NCBI RefSeq assembly: GCF_031626875.1
Contig: NZ_JANDMF010000002.1
Location: forward strand, 186,001-250,000
Source of the DNA: Clostridium sp031626875
GTDB taxonomy: Bacteria; Bacillota; Clostridia; Clostridiales; Clostridiaceae
Direction of reading: 5' to 3'
DNA length: 64,000 nt
A program made the translations under genes and the position numbers. Positions 27,103 through 36,728 of this stretch are shown in pieces. The notes beneath the pieces are model-generated. The model worked only from the letters and a program-made list of their open reading frames with translations, made no database searches and was not told the DNA's origin. Position 1 is the stretch's first letter. Every line of letters starts with the position of its first letter.

Positions 27103-28410
27103 TTATTTTTCAAGGATTTCTTCTACCACTTCTCCATCACAGTCTTTAAGTTCAACTCCTAGAATCCTTGCTAATGTTGGTCCATGATTTATTATTTTTC
27201 CCTCTTCTAAGACTATTCCTTTTTTGAAGTTTTTACCTCTTCCTATAAAAAAGGTCCCATAGTTTTCTTTTTTAGGTGAGTATCCGTGAATTGCCTTATA
27301 TCTATGAGGAAGATTTCCTGCTTCTTCATGATTAATTTTTTCCAAAACATCTCCATAGATATCATCTACAAAATAAAACCCACTACTTGCTTCAATCATA
27401 AAACTAGCTTTTGTGTCTGCCCCAACATCTTCTATTTCCTTATCTTTAAGAATAAATTCTATAGGTTTCTCTTTCATATTCATAACATCTTTTAAAAGAT
27501 TTTCAACTTCTTTTTTTACAACTGAATCTTTAGGATCCTTTAAATAAATGTAAGCTGATCCATCTAGGCTTTTACATATAGCATCATAAGAAATAAACTT
27601 TCTATCTTTTGAACATTTTATTAATCCTTGTTCTTTAAATAGACTATTTAATTTTATTATCTTATCAACATCCATAGCACTATGGTCTCCTAGAGCTATT
27701 ATATTTGTTTTATCATATATACCTTTCTTTTTCAAAACTTCAATTATTTCACCTAGTCTAATATCATGTCTAACTAATGCGTTAAGAGCTTCTTCACTTC
27801 TATATCCATAATTATGCCTATTAGTATCAACATCCGTAAAATGGATTAACATAAGATCTGGTGTATATTTATCAATAACATATTTAGCAGATTCCGTCAC
27901 AAAATTATCTAGTGAAGGTTGTGAAATTCCATTTCTAAGATGTCCAAATTTTTTATTTAATTTAAGCTGAAATAATAATGATCCTGAAGTTCCTGACTGA
28001 ATATATTGATTATGATAAGGCTTTGTTTTAAATATTTCCGTAAGGTTATAATCCACATCGCTTCTACCTGTTACTGGCCATAAAAGAGTACAAGTTTTAA
28101 GCCCTTTTTCCTTCGCTAAATCATATATTGTTTCCCCTATTATATATTTTCTATACCAATACCAATTAGGACTAAAATCTCCCGGTTTAAATATAGTATT
28201 ATCTATTATTCCATGTTTTTTGGGATGTCTACCTGTCACTATTGTGACATGTGCTGGGTAAGTTAAGGTTGGATAAATTGACTCCACATTCTTTATTAAG
28301 GATCCCTCTTCAATTAGTTTTTTGAAATTGGGCAATTTCTTCATTATATCTAAATCCTCTGAAGAAACAGCATCAAAAGAAATTATAATCATATACTTAC
28401 CTTTCATCAT
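27103..28410 (-). CDS. type I phosphodiesterase / nucleotide pyrophosphatase family protein
   Basis: This member of the alkaline-phosphatase superfamily has 435 residues. Metal and nucleophile sites in order are ISFDAVSS (metal Asp), TLTYPAHVTIVTGRHP (nucleophile Thr), LIHFTDVDTNRHNYG, LGDHSAMD and the late HGYSP His. Without a signal peptide it is probably cytoplasmic. The ATG at 28410 follows AAGGAG. Substrate choice (nucleotide, phospholipid or phosphonate ester) cannot be read from motifs. It precedes an MFS gene by 11 nt. Confidence 0.87.
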   Translation of the reverse strand: MMKGKYMIIISFDAVSSEDLDIMKKLPNFKKLIEEGSLIKNVESIYPTLTYPAHVTIVTGRHPKKHGIIDNTIFKPGDFSPNWYWYRKYIIGETIYDLAKEKGLKTCTLLWPVTGRSDVDYNLTEIFKTKPYHNQYIQSGTSGSLLFQLKLNKKFGHLRNGISQPSLDNFVTESAKYVIDKYTPDLMLIHFTDVDTNRHNYGYRSEEALNALVRHDIRLGEIIEVLKKKGIYDKTNIIALGDHSAMDVDKIIKLNSLFKEQGLIKCSKDRKFISYDAICKSLDGSAYIYLKDPKDSVVKKEVENLLKDVMNMKEKPIEFILKDKEIEDVGADTKASFMIEASSGFYFVDDIYGDVLEKINHEEAGNLPHRYKAIHGYSPKKENYGTFFIGRGKNFKKGIVLEEGKIINHGPTLARILGVELKDCDGEVVEEILEK

Positions 28411-28476
28411 TTCATCTCCTTAATAAAATTTTAAATAAGTTTTGTTAAATTTGATAGATAACTTATTAAATCCATT

Positions 28477-30420
28477 TTAAATCTCAGTTAAAACTTCACA
28501 GTGCATTTCTTTATCAACTTTATCCCAGCTCACCAAATACCCTTGCCCTTTAGAACAAAATATTGAAGTAGATGTATACTCTATATCAATATTTTTATCA
28601 TAGTTAATTTCCTCTATAACTTCTTTTTCATTATGGCACAAATCATATCCGTCAAACAATAAGCTTATAGTTCCTTTTCCTTTTGTGAAAGCTATAATCT
28701 CACTACTATAATCCATAAAATTTTTAACAGGTCCTCTTCCTATAATATATACTATTCCATCTTGTATTTCATAAGGCTCAAATGTTCCTTTATATTTTTG
28801 TATATCTGACAACACCCTTCCTATATGCTCATCTTTAACTGAAATTTTAAACTTATAATATGGTTCTAATATGACATTATTTGATTTTTCTAAACCTTGT
28901 CTTAATGCTCTAAATGTAGCTTCTCTAAAATCACCTCCACTAGTATGCTTTAAATGTGCTCTTCCTGTTATTAAAGTTATTTTCATATCTGTTAGAGGAG
29001 AACCAGTTAAAATTCCATGATGATCTCTTTCAAATATATGAGTTTTAACAAGATTTTGATGGCCTATATTTAAATTATCTACACTACATATGCTCTGAAA
29101 CTGTATCCCACTATTTCTTTCACCAGGTTCAAGCTCTAAATGTACCTCTGCATAGTGCTTTAATGGTTCAAAGTGGCCACTTCCAATAACACTAGTAGTT
29201 ATTGTTTCCTTATATAAAATCTTACATGGTCCAAACTCAATATTTAAATTAAATCTATTAGTTAATACTTCTTTTAAAACTTCTAATTGAATTTTACCCA
29301 TAATATGCAGATGTATCTCTTGAAGCGACTCATTCCAAATAACATTTAGAGATGGATCTTCTTCATCTAGAATTTTAAATATAGAAAGTACATCCTTTAC
29401 ATTTAAGTCCTTTTTGTATATAACTTTAGAAGTTAATGTTGGAGCCATTTCATAGTTTATATTTTCAACATCACCAATTCCTTGTCCTGCTGAAACTTCT
29501 GTAAGTCCTGTAACACCAAACACATCTCCTGCTACTACTTTTTCTTGTATTAGTCCTTTATTTCCATTAAAAAGCTTAATAGATGTAACTTTATTTATAA
29601 CTCCACTGAAAGTGAATTCATCTCTAACTTTTAATTCACCACTTAAAGCTTTAATGAATGTTATTCTATTTCCTTTTTCATCGTAATTAATTTTATATAC
29701 TCTTCCTTTAAAATTACCTTCTTCACTATATCTAGTAACTGTTAAAAGTTCCAAAGCTTCTAAGAATTCTGAAATTCCTATATCTTGAAGTGCTGACCCC
29801 TCAAAACATGGAAATGCTTTTTCACTTTTGATTAATTTTTTAAATAACTCTAAAACCTCATTCTTTTCAACTGTTCCTTCCAAATACTTTTCAAGTAATT
29901 CTTCATCTTTTTCACATATAAATTCAACTACAGATTCCTCTTCTAAATAATCATCTTTAAGAAAGCATACATCTTTTGTGAAATTTCTTTTAATTTCATC
30001 TATTACTCGTTTTCTATCATAACCAACTCTATCCATCTTATTTATAAAGAAAAATGTTGGTATATTATATTTTCTAAGCAAATTCCAAACAGTCTCTGTA
30101 TGTCCTTCTATTCCTTCAACTCCACTGATTAACACTATGGCATAGTCCATTATCCCAATAGATCTCTCCATCTCTGATGAAAAGTCCACATGACCTGGAG
30201 TATCTACTAAAAAGTACTTTGACTCTCCTAAATGAAAGGTGGCTTGTTCAGAAAAAATTGTTATTCCTCTTTCTTTTTCTATACTATTGTTGTCTAAAAA
30301 AGAATTTTTATGATCAACCCTTCCAAGGTTTCTTATTGAATTTGTATGATAAAGTACTTGCTCTGAAAAAGTAGTTTTACCTGCATCAACATGAGCAAGA
30401 ATTCCTATTGTTTTTTTCAT
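28477..30420 (-). CDS. TetM/EF-G-like translational GTPase
   Basis: The 647 residues have the length and domain order of ribosomal-protection proteins. The G domain shows G1 AHVDAGKTT, G2 with RGITI, G3 DTPGHVDF and G4 NKMD. EF-G domains II-V follow (FGPCKILYKET near the start of domain IV). The ATG at 30420 lies 1 nt after the upstream stop and 5 nt after AGGTGA, and is preferred to a GTG at 30429. It differs clearly from the Tet(M)/Tet(B(P)) sequences I can recall, so resistance should not be assumed. A house-keeping role in translation is equally likely. Confidence 0.8.
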   Translation of the reverse strand: MKKTIGILAHVDAGKTTFSEQVLYHTNSIRNLGRVDHKNSFLDNNSIEKERGITIFSEQATFHLGESKYFLVDTPGHVDFSSEMERSIGIMDYAIVLISGVEGIEGHTETVWNLLRKYNIPTFFFINKMDRVGYDRKRVIDEIKRNFTKDVCFLKDDYLEEESVVEFICEKDEELLEKYLEGTVEKNEVLELFKKLIKSEKAFPCFEGSALQDIGISEFLEALELLTVTRYSEEGNFKGRVYKINYDEKGNRITFIKALSGELKVRDEFTFSGVINKVTSIKLFNGNKGLIQEKVVAGDVFGVTGLTEVSAGQGIGDVENINYEMAPTLTSKVIYKKDLNVKDVLSIFKILDEEDPSLNVIWNESLQEIHLHIMGKIQLEVLKEVLTNRFNLNIEFGPCKILYKETITTSVIGSGHFEPLKHYAEVHLELEPGERNSGIQFQSICSVDNLNIGHQNLVKTHIFERDHHGILTGSPLTDMKITLITGRAHLKHTSGGDFREATFRALRQGLEKSNNVILEPYYKFKISVKDEHIGRVLSDIQKYKGTFEPYEIQDGIVYIIGRGPVKNFMDYSSEIIAFTKGKGTISLLFDGYDLCHNEKEVIEEINYDKNIDIEYTSTSIFCSKGQGYLVSWDKVDKEMHCEVLTEI

Positions 30421-30421
30421 C

Positions 30422-31363
30422 CTAATCACCTATTTCACAAACTGTAATATATCTTATAAACTTGTTTTTATTCATCTGACATTTATCTACAATTTTAAAT
30501 CCAGCATTTATAAGTTCATTATCCATGTTTTTTATTGTTACAATAATCAACTTTTTAGTAAATCTAGCAGCTGATTTAATCAATTCATTTTGTTTTTCAT
30601 CAGTGGTTGGTGTAAATATTCCATATGGCATATCAATTATAGCAACATCAAAATTTTCTTTAATTGTATGCATATCTTTTTCTTCAACTACATTTGTGAA
30701 GCCAAAAAATTCTAAGTTTCTCTTTGCATTATCAGCTATCTGATCATTTATCTCATACCCTTTAATATTTATTCCAAGATCTAATGCTTCTATAACAACT
30801 GTACCCACTCCACAGCATGGATCAACTACTTTTAAATTAAACTCATTACCTACAGCTATATTTACTAGAGATTTTGCTAATTTCAAACTTAAAGAATTTG
30901 AATAAGTATAAGGTTTTTTATCATGTATATGCCATTCGAAGTTATTTTTATCATATTCGCCTAATATCCATCTATTTTTTATTTTAGAGATTCCAATTAC
31001 AACTTTTGGTTCATGAATATTGGGCTCTCCTGTAATTACATATCCTATTTCACTTACACTTCTAAGCCTTTCCTTATAATCTACATCATCATGTCCTGAT
31101 TTTAAATAAATTACTTTAAAATCATCAAAAGCTAAATTTCTATCTACTACTTGCTTTACTAATTCTTCTAAAGAATCTCCTGAAAAAAGTATTGATATTT
31201 TTTCTTTTATAAAGGGACTCCTTGATGGATTTGTATCTATATTAGATAAAACACACCTCTTATCTGGAATTTGGTTAAATATATATTTCATTTCTAAATC
31301 GCATAGCTCTTTATCACTTCTACTGTTGTAATTTATTATATAAAAATATTCATTATTACTCAT
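30422..31363 (-). CDS. TRM11-like SAM-dependent RNA methyltransferase
   Basis: The 313 residues have a degenerate N-terminal region, possibly an RNA-binding fold, and a C-terminal class I methyltransferase domain. Motif I is VVDPCCGVGTVVIEA (about 181-195), GYEIN is the acidic loop, and the catalytic-type motif is IDMPYG, a variant of D/N-PPY. This is the arrangement of UPF0020/TRM11 enzymes that methylate guanosine in tRNA or rRNA. One base separates its stop from the next ATG, tying it to the translational GTPase gene. The target nucleoside is unknown. Confidence 0.8.
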   Translation of the reverse strand: MSNNEYFYIINYNSRSDKELCDLEMKYIFNQIPDKRCVLSNIDTNPSRSPFIKEKISILFSGDSLEELVKQVVDRNLAFDDFKVIYLKSGHDDVDYKERLRSVSEIGYVITGEPNIHEPKVVIGISKIKNRWILGEYDKNNFEWHIHDKKPYTYSNSLSLKLAKSLVNIAVGNEFNLKVVDPCCGVGTVVIEALDLGINIKGYEINDQIADNAKRNLEFFGFTNVVEEKDMHTIKENFDVAIIDMPYGIFTPTTDEKQNELIKSAARFTKKLIIVTIKNMDNELINAGFKIVDKCQMNKNKFIRYITVCEIGD

Positions 31364-31403
31364 TGATTATCTTCTCCTTAAATATCTTCAATCCATAAAA
31401 AAT

Positions 31404-31449
31404 ATTGGATTAATCAAACTTTACTCAAATGAAGTTCAATTAATCCAAT
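31404..31449 (-). terminator. terminator of the 140-aa gene
   Basis: An 11-bp stem ATTGGATTAAT (31404-31414 / 31439-31449) is followed by TTTTTT on the minus strand. Confidence 0.8.
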
Positions 31450-31476
31450 AACTTTAATAATATTTATAGTTATATT

Positions 31477-31899
31477 CTAACCTATTATTTTTATTACATC
31501 TTCAGCCTTAGCTTTAATTGTGAAAGTAATATTATCATCAATTTTTAATGTACATTCATTTTCATTTAATTTTACTTGATTCAATCCTATACCATTCTTA
31601 GGTATTTCTTTATATCTTGCTGGCTCAATCTTAACATTGAACTTTTTGTCTTGTCTTCCAGTTAGTTTTATTGTAGATCCTTCTAAATTGTCATCCTTTA
31701 TTTTAACGCTTACTATGTTATCAAACTTTGCACTAAGACCAGGTTTATATTCTTTAGGTATGGATGATATACTAGCTTCTCCTACCATTGTCATCCATCC
31801 ACCACTTAACTCTGCCTTTATTAGCATTTTTAATCCATAATCTTCTTCAACCTTTTTTAATGTTTTTCCAAGTTCTAATACGGTTAGTTTAAATTCCAT
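31477..31899 (-). CDS. 140-aa soluble protein of unknown function
   Basis: I do not recognise this protein. It is mixed alpha/beta, with an N-terminal helix (LGKTLKKVEEDYGLKMLIKAE) then beta-rich sequence. It has no signal peptide, cysteines or obvious catalytic motif. An AAAGAGGTGAAC ribosome site precedes the ATG and a good terminator follows. It lies 69 nt downstream of the HD-hydrolase gene in the same direction and could share its transcript. Confidence 0.65.
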   Translation of the reverse strand: MEFKLTVLELGKTLKKVEEDYGLKMLIKAELSGGWMTMVGEASISSIPKEYKPGLSAKFDNIVSVKIKDDNLEGSTIKLTGRQDKKFNVKIEPARYKEIPKNGIGLNQVKLNENECTLKIDDNITFTIKAKAEDVIKIIG

Positions 31900-31968
31900 C
31901 TAGTTCACCTCTTTGTATAAAGAATTATACCTTATTCATATTTAAAATAAAAGTTAGTATAAAAAATA

Positions 31969-32748
31969 TTAATCTTCAAACTTTTCCATATATTCTTGAA
32001 GAAATTTATAAAGTCTATCTATCTCTTCATTTTGTGGCAAACAATTAATAAGAGATTCCAAAACCTTTTTCTCTTTTATATAATTAAGTGAAAATTTAAA
32101 ATTTAAATCTAATATCCACCCTAATTCATATATTTTTCTATCATTATAATTTGATAGTGAATTATTACTAATTCTTCTACCCATAAAAACATCTTGAATA
32201 AGTTCTCTATTGTAACCTTCTGTAAAAGGTAAATTATCAATAGCTGGATTAGGATTACTCTCCCTTTCTTTTTCATACTCTACAATAACTCTAAAAATAT
32301 CAAGCTTATCAGCATCCCTAATTACTTTGCAAAATATAGCTTCATCTTTATTCAAGTCATGTGGAAGTTCTTTTGTGTTATGAAGTCTTATAGCTTTAAT
32401 TACTATATCTCTTATACTATCTTCTAAATTTTCTAAAACCTTATTTTCTTCTAAAACTTTAATTCCAAGAAGTGCATGATTTTCTGACAGATAGTCTTTA
32501 AATGTTTTATACTTTTTAAATTGTTCAAACCTTCCTATATCATGAAATAAGCCAATTATTTCTGCTATATCAACCTGTTCCTTTGTTAATTCCAATGACT
32601 TTGCTATATTTACAGCATGATTTGCAACTTTCAGAGTATGTTTTTCCTTAAGCTCTATATTTTGATTTACAACACTATCTTCTCCATAGAATTCTTTAAC
32701 ATAAGAATTAAACCAATTATAATATTCATTAACTATTTCACTTTTCAT
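31969..32748 (-). CDS. HD-domain phosphohydrolase
   Basis: The 259 residues contain the HD metal signature: His in KVANHAVNIA, HD in IGLFHDIGR, and Asp in VIRDADKLD, with a further His in YLSENHALLG and AIRLHNTKE. This fits metal-dependent nucleotide or cyclic-nucleotide phosphohydrolases. Substrate unknown. An AAGGAGATTCAA ribosome site precedes the ATG. No GGDEF or response-regulator partner is adjacent. Confidence 0.82.
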   Translation of the reverse strand: MKSEIVNEYYNWFNSYVKEFYGEDSVVNQNIELKEKHTLKVANHAVNIAKSLELTKEQVDIAEIIGLFHDIGRFEQFKKYKTFKDYLSENHALLGIKVLEENKVLENLEDSIRDIVIKAIRLHNTKELPHDLNKDEAIFCKVIRDADKLDIFRVIVEYEKERESNPNPAIDNLPFTEGYNRELIQDVFMGRRISNNSLSNYNDRKIYELGWILDLNFKFSLNYIKEKKVLESLINCLPQNEEIDRLYKFLQEYMEKFED

Positions 32749-32902
32749 TTGAATCTCCTTATTTTATTTCATAAATCTTTATATTATAGTATACTATTTT
32801 TTATTCCTATTAACTATAGCTTAACTTCTATTTTTTGCTAATCATACTTAACATTCTAAATATGCTTTATAATATCACATTAATTTTAATAATAAAAAAA
32901 TA

Positions 32903-32939
32903 GTAGAACATATATAGATTAAGTCTATATCTGTTCTAC
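32903..32939 (-). terminator. terminator of the SASP transcript
   Basis: A long hairpin (8 bp outer GTAGAACA/TGTTCTAC plus a further 7-bp inner stem) is followed by TATTTTTTTA on the minus strand. Confidence 0.88.
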
Positions 32940-33012
32940 CATCCTTCGCCCGCTGGGAGGAATTTATGTCGCATTTGGGAAATGGTTTTTGGTTAATGTT
33001 CTAATTGTCTAA

Positions 33013-33219
33013 TTATTTTAGACCTCTTTCATAGCTTTCAATCATGTGTTTAACCATGTATCCGCCAACACTTCCGTTTTGTCTTGAAGAAAGATTTCCT
33101 TTATCAGTATTTTCATAGTCTGATAATCCTATTTCTGAAGCTACCTCAGTTTTTAATCTATTTAATCCTTGAGCTGCTTCTGGTACTAATTTTCTGCTTC
33201 TTCCACTATTTGTAGACAT
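33013..33219 (-). CDS. alpha/beta-type small acid-soluble spore protein
   Basis: This is a DNA-binding spore protein that coats and protects the chromosome of dormant spores and is degraded at germination. The 68 residues carry both family signatures: KTEVASEIG, containing the GPR protease cleavage region, and GNLSSRQNGSVGGYMVK. The ATG at 33219 follows GGGAGGT. Frame sequence upstream of it is not conserved. It is probably made in the forespore under sigma-G. The 3' untranslated part carries an unusually GC-rich stretch. Confidence 0.95.
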   Translation of the reverse strand: MSTNSGRSRKLVPEAAQGLNRLKTEVASEIGLSDYENTDKGNLSSRQNGSVGGYMVKHMIESYERGLK

Positions 33220-33379
33220 ATCTGTTACCTCCCTAAATTTAATATAAATTTTGCCCGGCACTATTATATTAACCACTTGCATAAATTATAATCTATTAAA
33301 GTATTGGTAAAAGTAGCATTGAAGTGTTTAAATAGTTAACTTTAGGTATTTTGTCCTTAATGAAGCAATAATGAAATAA

Positions 33380-34150
33380 TTAAAGTTCTTTACTTATATC
33401 TGAAACAAACTCAAATGCTTGTACTCTTTCTTCTCCAAGTCTTCTTACAATAGCGCTTCCTATAATTACTCCATCACAATATTCTTTAACTTTTTTTACA
33501 ACTTCCTTAGAAGATATACCAAAACCTAAACATATTGGAACTGCAGTATTTTTTCGAACCATATTTAAATATTTATTAACCCCTTCATCTAAATTAGTTC
33601 TTTCTCCAGTAGTTCCATTTGAAGAAACACAATAAACAAATCCTTTAGTTTTTTTTGTTATTTTTTCTATTCTTTCCATTGAAGTAGGCGCTACAATAGG
33701 TATTAAAAATAGCTCTTCTTCTTCGCATTTTTCTTTTAATTCTGCTCTTTCTTCTAATGGAATGTCTGGAACTATCAATCCATCAAAACCTGCTTCTCTA
33801 GCTTCATTTAAAAATCTTTCTACGCCTCTTGCATGGATTAAGTTATAATAAACCATTATTACTAATGGAACTTCACTTTTTTCTCTAACTTTCTTTCCAC
33901 AAATAAATATGTCTTTAACTTTAAATCCATTTTTTAATGCTCTACAATATGAATCTTGAATTACAGTTCCATCTGCAAGTGGATCACTAAAAGGCACACC
34001 TATTTCAATAATGCTTGCTCCAGCCTTTTCTAGCTCTAACACATTTTCTACAGTTTCATCTAATGAAGGATCACTACAAGATATAAATGGTATCAAAGCT
34101 TTCTTATTTTCTCTTTTTAATTTTTCAAATTTTAAATCTATTCTATTCAT
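33380..34150 (-). CDS. trpA: tryptophan synthase alpha chain
   Basis: It cleaves indole-3-glycerol phosphate to indole and glyceraldehyde-3-phosphate within the alpha2beta2 complex. The TIM barrel of 256 residues has the catalytic Glu in IIEIGVPFSDPLADG and Asp in GLIVPDIPLEE, and the phosphate-binding GFGISS and GVIIGSAIV. The start overlaps the trpB end by 8 nt. It is the last gene of the trp operon. Confidence 0.95.
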   Translation of the reverse strand: MNRIDLKFEKLKRENKKALIPFISCSDPSLDETVENVLELEKAGASIIEIGVPFSDPLADGTVIQDSYCRALKNGFKVKDIFICGKKVREKSEVPLVIMVYYNLIHARGVERFLNEAREAGFDGLIVPDIPLEERAELKEKCEEEELFLIPIVAPTSMERIEKITKKTKGFVYCVSSNGTTGERTNLDEGVNKYLNMVRKNTAVPICLGFGISSKEVVKKVKEYCDGVIIGSAIVRRLGEERVQAFEFVSDISKEL

Positions 34151-35321
34151 GATTATCCTCCAAATATTTTATTATTGTATCCATATCTTTATCACCTCTG
34201 CCTGAGATATTTATTATAATTATTTTATCCTTTGATAATGTAGATGCTATTTTTTTTGCATAAGCTAACCCATGAGATGATTCCAAAGCTGGTACTATCC
34301 CCTCTATTTTTGTTAGATAAAGAAATGCATCTACCGCTTCACTATCAGTTACACTATCATAATGAGCCCTTTCTATGGAGGAAAGATAAGCATGCTCTGG
34401 TCCTACTGATGGATAATCAAGTCCTGCTGAGATAGAATATGCTTCTTTTATTTGTCCATCATCATCTTTTAAAACATAGCTCATCATTCCATGTAACACT
34501 CCAGTTTGCTTAGCAGTTAATGCTGCTGCATGTTCCCCTGTTTCTATCCCTTTTCCAGCACCTTCAACACCAATTAGTTTTACTTCTTTATCTTCTATAA
34601 AGGGATAGAAAATTCCCATAGCATTACTTCCACCACCAACTGGTGCAACTATATAATCTGGAAGTTTACCTTCTTTTTCAAGTATTTGTTTTTTAGCTTC
34701 ATCACCAATTATCCTTTGAAAATCTCTAACCATTATAGGATAAGGATGTGGTCCTGCTGCTGTCCCCATAATATAATAAGTATCTTCTACATTTGAAACC
34801 CAATACCTTATAGCTTCATTTACAGAATCCTTTAGAGTTCCATTTCCACTTTTTACTGATATAACTTCAGCTCCTAAAAGTTCCATCTTTTTAACATTTA
34901 AGGCTTGCCTTCTTATATCTTCTTCTCCCATGAAAATCTTGCATTGCATTGTAAATTTAGCTGCTACAGTTGCTGTTGCAACACCATGTTGCCCTGCTCC
35001 TGTTTCTGCAATAACCTTTTTCTTCCCCATTCTTTTAGCTAAAAGTATTTGACCTATAGTGTTATTTATCTTATGAGCACCTGTATGATTTAAATCTTCT
35101 CTTTTCAGATAAATCTTTGCCCCACCTAAATCTTCTGTCATATTTTCAGCATAGTATAGTGGGCTTGGTCTTCCTGTGTAATCTTTAAGATAATACATAT
35201 ATTCTTCTAAAAAATCTTTATCATTTATCGCTTTTTCAAATTCTTCTTCTAACTCTTTTAAAGCATTCATTAGAGTTTCTGGTACATATTGTCCACCAAA
35301 TTCATTAAATCTTCCCTTCAT
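34143..35321 (-). CDS. trpB: tryptophan synthase beta chain
   Basis: This PLP enzyme joins indole and serine to tryptophan. The 392 residues contain the PLP lysine in LNHTGAHKINN, the AETGAGQHGVATA indole-site motif, the phosphate-binding GGGSNAMG and the SGRGDKD end, all typical of TrpB1. GAGGGAAAG precedes the ATG, which lies inside the trpF end by 17 nt. It forms a complex with TrpA. Confidence 0.96.
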   Translation of the reverse strand: MKGRFNEFGGQYVPETLMNALKELEEEFEKAINDKDFLEEYMYYLKDYTGRPSPLYYAENMTEDLGGAKIYLKREDLNHTGAHKINNTIGQILLAKRMGKKKVIAETGAGQHGVATATVAAKFTMQCKIFMGEEDIRRQALNVKKMELLGAEVISVKSGNGTLKDSVNEAIRYWVSNVEDTYYIMGTAAGPHPYPIMVRDFQRIIGDEAKKQILEKEGKLPDYIVAPVGGGSNAMGIFYPFIEDKEVKLIGVEGAGKGIETGEHAAALTAKQTGVLHGMMSYVLKDDDGQIKEAYSISAGLDYPSVGPEHAYLSSIERAHYDSVTDSEAVDAFLYLTKIEGIVPALESSHGLAYAKKIASTLSKDKIIIINISGRGDKDMDTIIKYLEDNHE

Positions 35322-35934
35322 GTCTTTCCCTCACTTTATCTATTAATCTTTTTACTTTTAATTCATCTTTAATTCTTTTTCCATCTATTATAGATTCAAC
35401 ACTTGTAGATATATCTATTCCATAAGGGTTTACCTCTTCAATAGCTTTTAAAACATTTTCTTCATCAATTCCACCTGCTAGAAAAAATTTCTTATCAGCA
35501 CTAATTTCATCCAGATATTTCCAAAGAAATATCTTACCTTCTCCTGGCTTAGTTCCATCAAAAAGCAAAGAATCTACTTTGTATTTATAAAAATCATTTA
35601 TATCATCTTTAGATTTAACAGAAACAGCCTTCCATATTTCACCATTAAATATTTTTCTTATCTTAGTTATAAATATTTCATCTTCATCTCCATGAAGCTG
35701 TACAACATCTAAAGGAACTACATCTAAAATATCTTCAATATATTGAAGACTGTTATTTCTAAAAACGCCAACTACTTTAATTTTTTTATCAACTAAATCA
35801 TATAGTAACTTTCCCTGTTCTTTATTAATTAACCTTTTACTTTCTGTAAATACCAATCCTATATAATCTGGTTTAAACTTATTTAAAAACTCTATTTCTT
35901 TAGTAGATGTTATTCCACATATCTTAATCTTCAT
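35305..35934 (-). CDS. trpF: phosphoribosylanthranilate isomerase
   Basis: It catalyses the Amadori rearrangement of PRA to CdRP. The (beta/alpha)8 barrel begins KICGITS (catalytic Cys) and has VGVFRN, VVQLHGDE, LLFDGTKPGEG (catalytic Asp) and AGGIDEENV. The ATG at 35934 is 1 nt after the trpC stop and follows AAGGGTGA. A GTG at 35943 is less likely. The length is 209 residues. Confidence 0.93.
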   Translation of the reverse strand: MKIKICGITSTKEIEFLNKFKPDYIGLVFTESKRLINKEQGKLLYDLVDKKIKVVGVFRNNSLQYIEDILDVVPLDVVQLHGDEDEIFITKIRKIFNGEIWKAVSVKSKDDINDFYKYKVDSLLFDGTKPGEGKIFLWKYLDEISADKKFFLAGGIDEENVLKAIEEVNPYGIDISTSVESIIDGKRIKDELKVKRLIDKVRERHEGKI

Positions 35935-35935
35935 A

Positions 35936-36718
35936 TTACTCACCCTTAAATAGGTTAAACTCTTCTTTAAAGCTTTGATTTTCTATATTTCTCATAAACA
36001 TTTCACCAACTAATGCTCCATTAGCACCAAGATTTTTTACTGTTTTTAAATCATCAATATCCTTCATTCCACTTTCTGAAATTATTATCTTATCTTTTGG
36101 AACATATTTAATAAGATCCTCAGTTGTTTTAAGTGTTGTATCAAAATTTCTTAAATCTCTGTTATTTATTCCAATAATTTCACTACCACATTCTAGTGCT
36201 AGTTCTAATTCTTTTCTATTATGAACTTCAACTAAAGGATAAAGATTAATTTTTCTACATTCATCATAAAATTTTTTAAGATCTTTTCCTAATATAGCTG
36301 AAATTAAAAGAATTCCTGATGCTCCCAATGTTTTAGCTTCATATATCTGATAAAAATCTATTACAAAATCCTTCCTAAGTATCGGTCTGTCACTCAATTG
36401 TTTAACTTTTTTCAAGTACTCATCCGACCCTCTAAAGAAATCTTCTTCAGTTAAAACAGAGTATGCATCTATTTTCAATTCACTATACATCTTAGCTATT
36501 TTTTCTATATCAAAATCTTCAACTATCACTCCCTTGGAAGGAGATGCTTTTTTATATTCACCAATTATGGAAAAGCTATCTCCTCCTAGAGCTTTTTTAA
36601 AATTATTTTCAACTGAAATTAATTTATTTGATTTTTCATAAAGCTTCTCTATAGAAATTATTTTTTTTCTGTATTCTACCCTTTCATATTTCTGCTTACA
36701 AATTTTATCTAATATCAC
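35936..36718 (-). CDS. trpC: indole-3-glycerol phosphate synthase
   Basis: It closes the indole ring from CdRP. The 260 residues contain IIGEYKKASPSKG (catalytic Glu/Lys), ILRKDFVID, GINNRDL and ISESGM with the phosphate site. The N-terminal helix is characteristic of the free-standing enzyme. It begins 10 nt after trpD and ends next to trpF. Confidence 0.95.
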   Translation of the reverse strand: MILDKICKQKYERVEYRKKIISIEKLYEKSNKLISVENNFKKALGGDSFSIIGEYKKASPSKGVIVEDFDIEKIAKMYSELKIDAYSVLTEEDFFRGSDEYLKKVKQLSDRPILRKDFVIDFYQIYEAKTLGASGILLISAILGKDLKKFYDECRKINLYPLVEVHNRKELELALECGSEIIGINNRDLRNFDTTLKTTEDLIKYVPKDKIIISESGMKDIDDLKTVKNLGANGALVGEMFMRNIENQSFKEEFNLFKGE

Positions 36719-36728
36719 AGAATCACTC

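Noticed and set aside
28411..28476. Terminator after the TetM-like gene
   Set aside because: Only an A/T-only 8-bp repeat with a long loop is present, too weak to support.
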